The position numbers were made by a program, and so were the translations under genes. DNA of 64,000 bases. It comes from Enoplolaimus lenunculus (taxonomy: Eukaryota; Nematoda; Enoplea; Enoplida; Thoracostomopsidae). Shown in pieces: positions 36,780 to 47,042 of this stretch (position 1 is the stretch's first letter; each line of letters opens with the position of its first letter). The notes under the pieces were generated by a model that worked only from the letters and a program-made list of their open reading frames with translations, did not search any database and was not told the DNA's origin. Where the stretch lies: the NCBI GenBank assembly GCA_030248215.1, contig JASANG010000546.1:202658-266657 (forward strand), read 5' to 3'.

Positions 36780-38330
36780 TTCTGTTGTTCCGAGAAAAGA
36801 TGAAAAAATTTATGTTAGCTTATGTACAAATAGGCTTATTTCATTGATTTGGGTGCAAAACAGGATACAACCGGAAGTTTTGTTCCGGCTCCGGTAGAAT
36901 TTCTGGAGGAAGTTGCGGCAATTTCAATAGCGAAATTTTGCATAATTTAACAATTTATTTGTGTGGTACTTTTAGTTTTAACTTTTGGTGTAATTTTAAG
37001 GAAAAAATTGCCCAGATTTCGTAAAAAATAAGCGTAAAACCAAGAACTAAATTATATCACAATCAGAACAGCAATAATTGTTAGACTTACCTTTACAACG
37101 AGATCGAATGTTAAACCCTCATTACACACAAAATTCAAAGTCACATCTACGTTGAATCTCTTGTATTCATTACTTACTTATTGTATGCGTTTATAAACGG
37201 ACCATCAAAAACAGCGCAACGTTTGAATTTTGTGATGATTATCCAAACAACTAGTTTAATCGTCGCCGTTAGTGCATAATTAAACAATTCAAATTAACAA
37301 AGAGCTCTCACTGAAAGATACATTGAGGGTCGTGCTTTCGGTTGCCCGAGTCCCCTCCGAAAACCTAACTGCTGGCCCTTTAGCAACGGGAAATCAAACG
37401 TTTTCGGTATGAGGATTCGACGTTCGTAGCACCCGTTCATCCTATTCGCCGAGTTAACTCCGAGGTCAACCTTTCGTGTTATACTTAAAAGCCATTTAAA
37501 TTATGCTAACAAAGTAAACAGCGGACCGAATCGTCCGTTAATTGAGCACCAGTGGAAGAAAATGTAGCGAGCGGGAAGGTAGCAACATGGTTGTCTCAGC
37601 AAAATTAAACAATTGCATTATAAAGTTTGTTGGGGATTTATGCGCAAATGCCAAACGTTTGTGCAATCAGGGTCAGATAAAAACAACGGTAGAACAATGA
37701 AGGATACCAAACAGCGAAGAGATCGAGACGCGAGACCAGACACAGTTTTTGTATTAAATACCATCGTAAAGTTATAGTTTTGCTTGGCTCCAGCGGACGG
37801 TTCGTCCGTTCATAATAGATACGTCACTGGATCCGCGCATGCCCTTTGATTAAAATATGTTAGCTTGCACAAAGCCAGGCGCGCATTTTCTGTTAAAATT
37901 TCTTCACATTTTTACTGTTGAGTCAAGTGGAGCTTTCAAAATTGATTTTTCTCTCCAACGCCAGGCTCTTTTTTGCCTCACCTCAACCGGGCGGTTCTGA
38001 TAGCGCTAAGCACGGCTGTGGATACATGTCTGCGGTATTCTCGAATACACAATTCGGTTCATAGGTTTCAGTCATGCGTCTTAATAATCTTTGTGAGTTA
38101 ATTAGTGATTGTACTTGCAGATTTGAAACAAGAACATCTCGAGGCTTGTATAGCATGTGAAAATTGCTACAAATTCGACCATAGATTATTAAAATATTAA
38201 AAAGTTTTTAAAGTTACTAACACAAGCTTTACATGTTCTATGCAGGAGCGATGTTAAGCTAAACGAGCAGGTCAGGCTTTCCAGCTTTAATATAAAACAG
38301 CCGACTAAAATAATAAATTTGGTTGTAAAA
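36780..38330. other. Intronic stretch, nothing recognised
   Basis: Intron sequence before the transmembrane exon. A moderately GC-richer patch at about 37325-37480 shows no coding frame. CACTGGATCCGCGCATG near 37826 resembles a GGATCCAG-type element end. Confidence 0.4.
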
Positions 38331-38340
38331 TTTGTTTCAG

Positions 38341-38466
38341 ATGATAATTCTGTACCTTTAATGATTTCTGGTGTTGTTGGCGGCCTCGTCGCAATTTTAG
38401 CGATCGCGTTAGCCTTTTTCTGTCTTAATCGTAAATATCTGTGTCGTAAAAAGAAGGCGGTTAAAG
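38341..38466 (+). CDS. Ig-domain transmembrane protein gene: transmembrane exon
   Basis: With the carried-over G it encodes DDNSVPLMISGVVGGLVAIL then AIALAFFCLNRKYLCRKKKAVK. The stretch LMISGVVGGLVAILAIALAF is an obvious single membrane span with a GxxxG-like glycine pattern, followed by a basic stop-transfer cluster (RKYLCRKKK). The acceptor is TTTGTTTCAG|AT and the donor AAAG|GTAAAC. Both junctions are phase 1, matching the exons on each side. The Ig domain is therefore outside and the following exons are cytoplasmic. Confidence 0.85.
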
Positions 38467-39375
38467 GTAAACCATTTGTATAGAATTTTAGTGACTGAAA
38501 ATTGTGTATTATTTTGTAAAGTTATATATACATCAGGTTTTCAAACTGGTTCAAGAATTCAAGCTTACAAAACAGTGTTGGTAGCTTAACAAGTGACAAA
38601 ACATGTGAAAGCCGTGTAATATTTAGCAAAAAACTGATAGCGCAAAACAGTTTTTTTTTGTTTTGACTCTTCTCTTAACAAAAAATAATCAAACTACCAC
38701 TATGGCACATTGCATTATCCACATATGATTGACATTTCGTATTTCATTACCTACTTATAATTCCTACAAGGGCGGTGAAACGGGGGGGGCGATGCGGCGC
38801 CCCACACTGTCTGCGTAATTTATAAGTTTCGATCGTTGTTGTGAAAAAATGTGTAAAAAAAGTTTCGCTTAGCGCATATTAACTAAGCACCCATTATGGT
38901 TGCATTTTGAGCGTGTAATCAATTGGTTTTCAAACTCACCCGTGTGAAAAACGCAGGCTGTGTCTTCGGTTAACATCGATAGAAGGCTAAATTTCATTCG
39001 ATTGAAACAATCCTGACTCAATTTACAACGACGACTGTTTAGTTTGCTTTAAAATCAAGCGGCACTTGATTCAAAGTTCAGTTAACAAATCCACAGAAAT
39101 ACTGTTTAAATTGTTAACAAATAAATTTAGGGTGCCAAGGGTGGCCTTGAGACGTTAAAAATCAAAGTTTTCCAAAATTAAAGTTTGCGCGTGGAATGAC
39201 CAGATTGTGATGAAAAGCTGAAATATGGAAAAAATTTTATAAATCCTTACACCTTTGGGCGCGTTAACCTAGGTTTAACTTCCCAGTTTCTATGTCCTCC
39301 AGTATAATTAACATAGGCCAGGATGTGTGTATGAACGTTGCAGTTTTTAGCTGTCTGTTATAATTTTAATTGCAG

Positions 39376-39482
39376 AAAACGAAACTTCCAAAATGATTCC
39401 AGTTGATTACACAGACGACGCGGTTTATGCTGAGCAAACGCGGTTGCCACGTGGAAGTATGGCTTATATCTGGGACGGACAG
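39376..39482 (+). CDS. Ig-domain transmembrane protein gene: juxtamembrane cytoplasmic exon
   Basis: It encodes ENETSKMIPVDYTDDAVYAE then QTRLPRGSMAYIWDGQ. Three tyrosines in acidic or polar settings (VDYTDD, AVYAE, MAYIW) could be phosphorylation sites; this is inference. The acceptor TTTTAATTGCAG|AA is phase 1 and the donor CAG|GTATGT phase 0. It follows the transmembrane exon by about 0.9 kb. Confidence 0.75.
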
Positions 39483-40017
39483 GTATGTTGGCTTTTCAGC
39501 AATGTATGGTTCCGAAAAAATTTTACTTTGTGAAAGTTTCTATAGTGACTAGCACTATAGTTTCTATGTCAATTTGCATTCAGTTAATAGCCAAACATAC
39601 CTACGATTCGCAATTTGAATCGGAATTGTACCTACTTTAAAATACAGACAGGTAATTGAATTCGTGCATTTTCAAACAATATAGATGGTCTTATGGTGCA
39701 TGTTTTTGTGTTTTTCGTTGCGTAAAATGCTACGATAAAACCAAGGCTCTACACCTCTGCTCAAACTTCGGCAAAAATCAAAGTCCACGTTCGACCGAGG
39801 TGTGTTGTTTGGAGCAGTTCTGGAAGATTTAATGGCTTAGATTTGTCAAAAAATATATTAAGACATAAGTTTATTTGCAACAGTTCGCAGATTATTGTTA
39901 AAATGAGGTTATTCAACTCAATCTTGGCTTTATAAGTTTGCTCCAGCTCGACAGGCTTCGGTTCTAGCTCAAGCTGCGGCAAAATTTGTTGACATCCGGT
40001 TTTGACTCAGTAGTTTT

Positions 40018-41422
40018 GAGCGAAGCTCGGAGTTTCGCGAAGCGTTTTATGTTTTGTACTTGGGGGTCGAAAGGTGGATGTCCGTCCGTCTGTCCGTCCG
40101 AAAAGAATCTCAGGAACGGCTGAACCGATTTTGATAAACTTTTTTGTTTGAAAGCCAATTATCCTGGGGTGTTAACCTCGCATTTGGGTTGTAAAATTTT
40201 AAGCCGTTAATTAGGTACAGGCTAATTTGCATAATTAATTAAGCCTAAATTAGGACTTTCCACAATACTTCACTAATTATTAGAGTTAGAAGCAATCTAA
40301 TTTTTGCATTGAAGGGTTTTTGGATGCGAGAAATCTGCGTAGACTGTTTACAAACCCCCAAAACCGATAACTGAGCAGTTAGCTAATAGATAATTTGCAT
40401 ATTAGCATAGTTTATAAGCCTAAATTATGACTTTTTATAATTTCAGCACTAAAGGGTTTTTAGGTGCGAGGAATTTGAATAAATTGCTTACAAACATCCA
40501 AAACCGATAATTGAATAGTTAGCTATAGCTAATTTGCATATTAGCTTAATTGACAACACAAAACTAGGACTTTTAAATTATTTCATTATTTTAGGGTTTA
40601 CTGAAGGTTTTCGTGTGCGAGGAAGCTGAATAAATTGTTTACAAACCTCCAAAACCGATAATTGAATAGTTAGCTGATAGCTAATTTGCATATTAGCTTA
40701 ATTGACAAGACAAAATTAGGACTTTTTAAATTATTTCAATAATTATTAGGGTTTACTGAAGGTGTTTTTGTGCGAGGCATCTGAATAAATTGTTTTCAAA
40801 CGTGTAAAACCGATAATTGAGTAGTTAGTTAATAGATAATTTGCATGTAAGCATAACTGATAAGCCTAAATTAGGCGCTTTTACAATGTTTCACTAATTA
40901 TTAGGTTACAAGCAATGTAATTTTAGCAATAATGGGTTTTCAGGTGCGAGGAATCTAAATAAATTGTCTACAAAACTTTAAAAGCGATTATCGAATAGTT
41001 AGCTAACAGATGGTAAAACCGATAATTGAGTAGTTAGCTAATAGATAATTTGCATGTAAGCATAATTGATTAGCCTAAATTAGGCACTTTTACAATGTTT
41101 CACTAATTATTAGGGTTACAAGCAATCTAATTTCAGCAATAATGGGTTTTCAGGTGCGAGGAATCTGAATAAATTGTCTATAAACCTTTAAAAGTGATTA
41201 TCGAATAGTTAGCTAATAGGTGATTTGCATATTTGCTTAATTGACGAGACAAAATTAGGACTTTTTAAATTATTCCAATAATTATTAGGGTGGTTGAAGG
41301 GTTTTTGGGTGCGAGAAATCTGAGAAAATTGCTTACAAACCTCCAAAAGCGATAAATGAATAGTTAGCTAATAACTAATTTGCATATTACCTTAATGGCT
41401 TACGTGTGTTCGAGCTTCGCTC
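40018..41422. mobile_element. Inverted-repeat element carrying an internal ~150-180 bp satellite array
   Basis: The ends GAGCGAAGCTCG (40018-40029) and CGAGCTTCGCTC (41411-41422) are exact reverse complements. Near the left end lies GTCCGTCCGTCTGTCCGTCC followed by GGAACGGCTGAACCGATTTT, a type of sequence often seen in invertebrate non-autonomous transposons. From about 40200 to 41400 runs an array of about seven units of 140-180 bases. Each unit has words like AACCGATAATTGAATAG, TTAGCTAATAGATAATTTGC and TTTTTAGGTGCGAGGAATCTG. No transposase is present. It sits in the last intron (39483-41567) of the Ig gene. Confidence 0.75.
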
Positions 41423-41567
41423 AATAAATGTAGTCCCACTACGACTGGTGTATCTGTGTTTGTAGAGTAAAAACTTTGGGGCTCACTTCAGTTTTCATAG
41501 AAAATATTGTCATTTGACTAACCTAACTCACAAATCAGTTTTTGCAATTTTACAGTTTTTTTTCTAG

Positions 41568-42536
41568 ATGTATCATCCTGTAGTTATCACCGACCAGCCA
41601 CCACAACCATCACGTCTTTGTGACGCAGAACTCAGTGAATCACGTTTAGATTCAACGACGGCAATATCAACTCAACAAAAGCCTTCATCTTCACCGACCT
41701 CAGACAGCTTTTTGTTCACTTATGCAGCAACGTCTGGAGATGGTTGTTGTTCGTCACCTTCGATATCGAGTCAATTGGAAACGTTTTCATCATGGCCGAG
41801 GTCTCCATCACCAAAGACCACTTCAACGATGCAAGCAACTGGTTACAATCAAGGTCACAGCAGAGCTAATAAGCGGCGATATTCAAGCCAGTCAGCAAGT
41901 CAGGCAGCAACAACAGGAGCTGCCGCTTCGCATCACAACAAGTCACCGACGAGCATAAAGCATGGCCGTGTACGCAGACATAATTCGGTTGGATCTACGC
42001 CACGTCAAAATGCACGCCAAACTCCAGCGAACGAAACGACTTCATTCATTTTACATCCCCCCGATCAATTCGTCTATTACGTTTCATCGTTACCCGCGAA
42101 CGTTAGGTCACCTCCAACATCAATTCAAGACCCCGGACGACCACCGCGTCAACAACACAAACAACTGCAAGGACCAAGACCAAATCCAGTTACGGTAAAT
42201 GGAGCTAGCGTAACATCTGCTACTTTTCATCAAGTCGACAAATCAATTGACCCACCAACTCATTTCAATCCCCATCATATTGGAGGAGGCACAGGTGGGA
42301 TCGCAGGAACGTCTTTACACCCCCTTGAAACTGTTATTGAAGTACCGTCCCCTGACACTGATCATATGACAACTACAAGTAACAGCGATGCCGAAACGAA
42401 TAACATAACACGAAGCAGCTCAATTCTTTCTGGTGGCGCATCGCATCATAACGGAAGCTTTTCAAGTAGCACAACGGCTTCAAAATTTCGACAAGCAGCC
42501 AGCGCAGGATTTAGCCGATTTAAAAAGAGGTCATAA
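41568..42536 (+). CDS. Ig-domain transmembrane protein gene: long cytoplasmic tail, last exon
   Basis: This exon encodes 322 residues from MYHPVVITDQPPQPSRL to the C-terminus FSRFKKRS and a TAA. The acceptor TTTTTTTTCTAG|ATG is strong and in phase 0 with the donor at 39482. Composition is dominated by Ser, Thr, Gln, His, Pro and Asn, with no hydrophobic core, so the tail is probably disordered. Proline-rich pieces (DQPPQPSR, PGRPPRQQ) could bind SH3-type partners, and the end is basic. The whole predicted protein has one Ig domain, one membrane span and a tail of about 370 residues, suggesting a cell-surface adhesion or receptor protein. I do not recognise the family. Confidence 0.8.
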   Translation: MYHPVVITDQPPQPSRLCDAELSESRLDSTTAISTQQKPSSSPTSDSFLFTYAATSGDGCCSSPSISSQLETFSSWPRSPSPKTTSTMQATGYNQGHSRANKRRYSSQSASQAATTGAAASHHNKSPTSIKHGRVRRHNSVGSTPRQNARQTPANETTSFILHPPDQFVYYVSSLPANVRSPPTSIQDPGRPPRQQHKQLQGPRPNPVTVNGASVTSATFHQVDKSIDPPTHFNPHHIGGGTGGIAGTSLHPLETVIEVPSPDTDHMTTTSNSDAETNNITRSSSILSGGASHHNGSFSSSTTASKFRQAASAGFSRFKKRS

Positions 42537-42544
42537 TGTTGTAA

Positions 42545-43225
42545 GATGATTGTATAAACTTTTACTGGCACTAGAAACAGTATTTTCAGATCTATGTAAC
42601 ACCTATCGTCAATTAGTGTCAAGTCTTCGAACAAGCGACTTGCTGTAGATTTAAGTCGATTTAAAAATGTTCAAACACGTGATGACAGTGTGAAGGTTTA
42701 CTGCGTATAGGGGCCGTACTATACAATGTTGCAGCACCTATCGCCAGTTATAGCTGTTAGGCCTCAAGCAAGCGCACTCGTCAAGTTTTAATTGGTTTGA
42801 AAACGTTCAAGATGTTTTATGCTGGTACGGAGTATAGCTGTGAATATGCTGCGACTTAGCGACTTGTGATGACGTTCTCAAATGTGTATAGCAACTATCA
42901 CGAGTTTTAAAACAATTAGCCCGTAAAGGCGGCAATGGAGACGTGGTAAAAAATTCAAATTCGAACCCCTAAGAATTTAACGAAAATGGGTCTATTCTAT
43001 AGCTCTCGACAAGTTGAGCATACCTTTACCAGTATCAATTTTAAAACGGTTCGAAAGTTATGGCCCATAAAGTTCAGTGCAAACGCTGCGGATTGAATGC
43101 ATAGCTAACTTTTGAATCAGAGACCCTACAGGCTAAACATACTACTGTTGAACTCGGCCATCTATGAACCTATCAAATAAGGGGCCAATGTAAAGAACAG
43201 GGGCGGAACAGTATTATAAGCATAT
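42545..43225. other. 3' flank of the Ig gene, no further gene
   Basis: Probably the 3' untranslated region followed by spacer. I see no clear AATAAA close to the stop codon. A GCTCAAGC-like and TTAAAACG-type repeat content is possible, but no copy can be delimited. Confidence 0.4.
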
Positions 43226-43227
43226 TA

Positions 43228-43380
43228 CAATGCCTAAGCCTAAGCTTAAACCTTAAGCCTAAGCCTTAGCCTAAGCTTAAACCTAAGCGTAAGAACGAGC
43301 ATATTCCTAAGCCTAAGCCAAAAGCGTAAGAACGAGCATATTCCTAAGCCTAAGCCAAAGCCAAGCAAAAAATTAATTAA
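43228..43380. repeat. Degenerate CCTAAG/GCCTAA repeat
   Basis: Repeated CCTAAG, TTAAACC and AAGCCTAAGCC words fill this stretch, including a duplicated GCGTAAGAACGAGCATATTC unit. A related but shorter AAGCTTAAGCTAAGCCCAAG stretch lies near 30115. GCCTAA is the complement of TTAGGC, but the array is too irregular to be telomeric. Confidence 0.6.
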
Positions 43381-43593
43381 AAGTTAAGCTTACTCTATGG
43401 CAGTCTCACAGCAAAACGTTCCGCCACTGATCTTTGCATGAGCCAAATTTGGAACTTCAACTTCAGTGAATTCCTACGTATCATACTCCGTATCTCCGCC
43501 GCGAATTCATTAAAATAGTCCACTCTTGATCGAAATCTATTATATTGAAAGCCAGAATAAATAATCATGACATTTAACCGTCCGCAGAAACGA

Positions 43594-43850
43594 ATATAAC
43601 TGGGGCATCCCGGAACACGTTTTGACCCATGTGGATTTGACATGAGCATAAAATTTTGTGATATGAATAGCGGTTTGTTGACAAAATGAGAATGCCACAT
43701 GATATTGACTTACAAATTCCGCATCTCCAGAAATCATCGTATACGAACAGCCGTATGTCACATAATACCACGGGACATTTATGGGAATATCATATGGTAT
43801 TCCGAAATTCTACATAAAATCACGTGATATTAACAAATTTATTTTGGGAA
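43594..43850. mobile_element. Partial copy of the TATAACTGGGGCA element family
   Basis: It starts TATAACTGGGGCATCCCGG followed by AACACGTTTTGACCCATG, then CACATGATATTGACTTACA, a GGGAATATCATATGG palindrome and GAAATTCTACATAAAATCA. The order matches the copy at 50866-51110. The left end matches 18861. Confidence 0.65.
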
Positions 43851-44309
43851 CCAGTTGAGTACTATATGCTCTGGTCATTGCATGTGATCAGTCTAGCCTG
43901 AGATCCAAATTGTTAACTGCATTGCAAATTAAACTTCTCGTTAAAAAGAAAAATCATTAATACAGCTTATACTCGTGACCATGGACTCTTTCTTCACTTT
44001 GTGAAAGTGTACCCTGATTTAATCAATATTAAAAATACGCATTCCGGGTTAAGCGGATTGGATTGCGTTTTTTGCCCTAGAGGCATTACGAACCAGCATT
44101 GCTGACAGTTGCTTCCAGGGCTTAAATGACCGCGTGGTGAATAATCAGACCTGTGAGTTTGAAATAAAACAATTTTCCACTGAAACAATAATAGAATCGA
44201 CACATGCATGCATACTTCTCAGAATCCCAGAACCAACTGTCAAGATCACTCGAGTTCGAACATTAGCCCCGTCTGCCCGGTATAAACTGTAACAGTACCA
44301 GCGAGTGGT

Positions 44310-44609
44310 TTGATATTTTTGCCGCACACAAATATTAGTAAGTTAATAGTTGGGGATAGAGCATATATTAATGTCCAGCACCCGGCTGCAGAAACTTTTG
44401 AAGTAGCTCCGCCGAATTACTATAATCTTTCGTTGCATATTAACAATATACCGCCCTCAAATTGGAGAAGTCTTGAGACTGTGGAATATCAAGCAAATTT
44501 AAACTTTCACCGCTTTAAGCGTAAGCTATCAATGCTGGCAGTATCCCAGTCAAATTTGGACTTACTATTTCCAGATATTATAAGTTATGTTACCTTAGGG
44601 TTGCTATAG
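44310..44609 (+). pseudogene. Possible fossil fragment of an envelope- or membrane-type protein gene
   Basis: A short frame encodes a fragment of mixed composition with several possible glycosylation sites (for example YYNLSL) and a charged FHRFKRKL segment, ending in hydrophobic residues. It has no partner exons that I can find. The arrangement would fit the tail of an envelope-like glycoprotein from an old element, but there is no decisive motif. It is broken and should be treated as a relic. Confidence 0.25.
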
Positions 44610-44684
44610 GTTGGTGCCTTGATTTGCGTGCTGTGCATACTGTACAAGCGCTGTCTTTGTGTTTTATACTTTTAAAACAATGAC

Positions 44685-44712
44685 ATAATAATAATAATAA
44701 TAATAATAATAA
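44685..44712. repeat. (AAT)n microsatellite
   Basis: An uninterrupted ATAATAATA run just downstream, in the minus sense, of the GPCR stop codon; it could lie in the 3' untranslated region. Confidence 0.9.
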
Positions 44713-44755
44713 ATTTTTTCTTGTTTTGTATTTTACTATTGTGATCACTACAATA

Positions 44756-45210
44756 TTACAACGGTTCAGACTCGTATGCTTTATTAACGTATGCAGGATG
44801 TGCTATTGCGTCGACGTTTTTGCTGCAAACCAAAGCCCTTCTTTGAGCTTGACACGAGTTTTCATGAAAACTGCGAGTACTTAGGTGATTTTTTGATGGA
44901 AATTCGTAGCCAATTTGTGGACGTTGAATTGACATTTTGGTTGGATTTCGTGTTGACAATGCTATTGACTCTATTTTGACGCTACGAGCCCGCTGCCTGC
45001 GTTTGTTTACTGCGTACCGTAACCGGTAAAATGGTGAGACTAAAACACTGAGTGCGTTTGATCGAAATTCCGATTCAGATAAACTGTAAACTAAAGGATT
45101 GATACCGGAATGTGCGAGCGGTAGTAGTGTTACAAAATCCATATTACGATGTGCAGTTAAACTTGTCGGCGGATCGGTTGGATGAAGGTAGTAGAATATT
45201 CCAAATAGTG
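44756..45210 (-). CDS. Class A GPCR gene: last exon, TM7 and C-terminal tail
   Basis: The exon continues the TM6 exon in phase 1 (T|CA gives Ser). It encodes LFGIFYYLHPTDPPTSLTAH as the end of TM6 and third extracellular loop, then TM7 with LLPLAHSGINPLVYSL, which holds the N-P-x-x-Y motif. SESEFRSNALSVL is an apparent helix 8, and the basic, Ser-rich tail of roughly 90 residues ends ESEPL. The acceptor is CTGGTTTCAG|CA and the stop lies at 44756-44758. Two intron-borne MITEs lie upstream. Confidence 0.85.
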
Positions 45211-45245
45211 CTGAAACCAGAGATAATCATATTTCGGCCCCCCGG

Positions 45246-45395
45246 CTACTGTCGCGGATCCAGAATTTTCCAGTATGAGAGGATACTTTTTGCTTGCCGA
45301 AATGTTACCGTTTTAAAGTTTGCGAAGCGCATTTTTAGCACGGCAGGGTCGGTGTAAATACATCCCACATCGCCCTCATTGGACCCGCTACTGCC
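45246..45395. mobile_element. Short inverted-repeat element, GGATCCAG family, copy 3 (diverged)
   Basis: It runs from ACTGTCGCGGATCCAGAAT to GGACCCGCTACTGCC, mirrored ends resembling those at 20920 and 31121. It lies in the GPCR intron 45211-46298. It is shorter and more diverged than the other copies. Confidence 0.55.
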
Positions 45396-45625
45396 AGCAA
45401 ACGTTTCACCCTTAGCCAGCTCTACGTGCTAGATGATGCGAAAAATTCAGAGGCAATTTAAAATGCCCAGACACGGGAGATAAGAGAGAACAGTTTTCTC
45501 GAGAACCACGATGATGAGGAGACATTCCTCCAAAAGGAAATTTCTCGCTCGTTACATTCGCTCGCAAAAAACTTCACGACCTACCGTTTACGTCTTGCAC
45601 AGTATTTGCAGTGAAATATCTAAAA

Positions 45626-46002
45626 GATAATGGCTGGGTTTCTAAAACCCTACTTAAGTATCACTTGGTACTTAATAATTACGTGCTAAATAAATTACTT
45701 AGCCATTTTGTCGTTTTTAAAAGCGTACTTAAGTTAAGTAAATACTTAAGCCGCTTACCAAAGGAGGTAGATTTCAAGTTTATCGTTCAAGTATACAAAC
45801 CTTGGTCCAACTGAAATTGTAGACTCGTGGTGCCTCCTTAATATAAGTCAAAATTATTACTGTTTTGTTATGACAATGGCTCACATTTGGCGTTTACCTG
45901 TTTTGTTCGACAATTTAAGTATTTACTTAAGTCAGCAATTACTTAAAGTACCTGTAGGTTAAGGAACTACTTAAGCAAGATTTTAGAAACCCAGCCATTA
46001 TC
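45626..46002. mobile_element. MITE with perfect 22-bp terminal inverted repeats
   Basis: The left end (45626-45647) begins GATAATGGCTGGGTTTC and continues into TAAAA. The right end (45981-46002) is its exact reverse complement. The 377-bp interior is rich in CTTAAG and TACTTAA palindromes and has no coding capacity. The perfect ends imply a recent insertion. It lies in the GPCR intron 45211-46298. Confidence 0.85.
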
Positions 46003-46298
46003 TGTGTTGCAGTGTTCAATTATGCTAAATACGTGCAAATCCATGAAACTTATTTATGTACACTGCATGTTATCGGGATTTTAATACTGAAATAGGTATG
46101 ACGTATGCATGGTAAGTCATGACCATGGCCCCATGGCCGACCGGATGCTTATAAATACCGTTGCCAAAGTGGCGATGCTGGATGTCAAATTTTTTCTCAC
46201 AGCGGGATATCTGGTTGCACTATGGTCATGCTCACTCAATGGGTTGGTTAAACATAATTTAACATACCTAAAAGTAAAACTGTAAATAAAAAACTCAC

Positions 46299-46592
46299 AC
46301 GGTATCCAGCACGCTGTAAAACTGCCAGTCATGATAATTATCATTCGAGTAATTCGTTTGTCAAATCGTACAAATTTATGCCATTGTTTTGAGTCGCTTT
46401 CAAACAACGGTGTTGCGCCGTAAATAACAAATACGATAACTCTCACATACTCGGTAATTATAATGATTGCTACAGTTGTGATGAACATAAAATACCACAT
46501 CAAATAACGCTTGCTTACGGCGATTGGCAACAGGCAAGCTGGAATGCGCTCTGAATCAGTTTCATCAAGTGATATTAGGGACAAAAGTGAGC
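46299..46592 (-). CDS. Class A GPCR gene: middle exon, TM5 and TM6
   Basis: After the acceptor GCAGTTTCAG|GC the exon encodes the second extracellular loop, with a lone cysteine (IPACLLP) that probably pairs with the one before TM3. TM5 follows (YLMWYFMFITTVAIIIITEY), then a short third intracellular loop ending FVRFDKRITR, and TM6 with TACWIP, the C-W-x-P motif. The donor is placed at CCGT|GTGAGT, phase 1. Reading on past it would open a different, non-GPCR tail, while this junction joins cleanly to CALFGI-like TM6 residues in the next exon. TM5 lacks the usual proline. Both ends are phase 1. Confidence 0.85.
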
Positions 46593-46801
46593 CTGAAACT
46601 GCTTATACTTTTAAGTCTTTCCAGTTACTTATTCTCAAAATGATGCTACTTTTTTAGTTCTGTTCTATAATATACCCATCTGGCGTTTGCCTAAAGCATG
46701 TTTTCTTTTGAAAAATATTTACAAATATGAGTAGTCGAGTGACTGATAGACGTTCTAACAAAATCTTTTTGAAATTCTGAAAACATGGAGAAAATCACTC
46801 C

Positions 46802-46953
46802 CGGGCCCGTAGCCAAGGTGGGGGGCGGTAGGGTTTGGCCCTCCTATGAAGTTTTCAACCTTACTTGTAACACATTGAAAACTGTTGAATGCCCCTCCTG
46901 AAAAATTTTAGCCCCCCCCCCCCCCCTAGCAAGGTGAGCTGGCTACGGGTCTG
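46802..46953. mobile_element. hAT-like MITE, CAGGCCCGTAGC family, copy 2
   Basis: The ends CGGGCCCGTAGCCAAGG and GCTGGCTACGGGTCTG are inverted. Flanks ATCACTCC (46794-46801) and ATCCCTCC (46954-46961) form an 8-bp duplication with one mismatch. The reverse complement aligns along its whole length with the copy at 32271-32436. It contains a run of 15 C. It lies in the GPCR intron 46593-47042. Confidence 0.85.
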
Positions 46954-47042
46954 ATCCCTCCTGGGGAGACTTTGCATTAGTGCCTGGTGTTACATGATGG
47001 GAGACCTCGGATACTCAAGCCGCGGCCCTGATTCAACTTTAC

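Noticed and set aside
43228-43380. Interstitial telomere
   Set aside because: Units are irregular and mixed with other words; a simple repeat is more likely.
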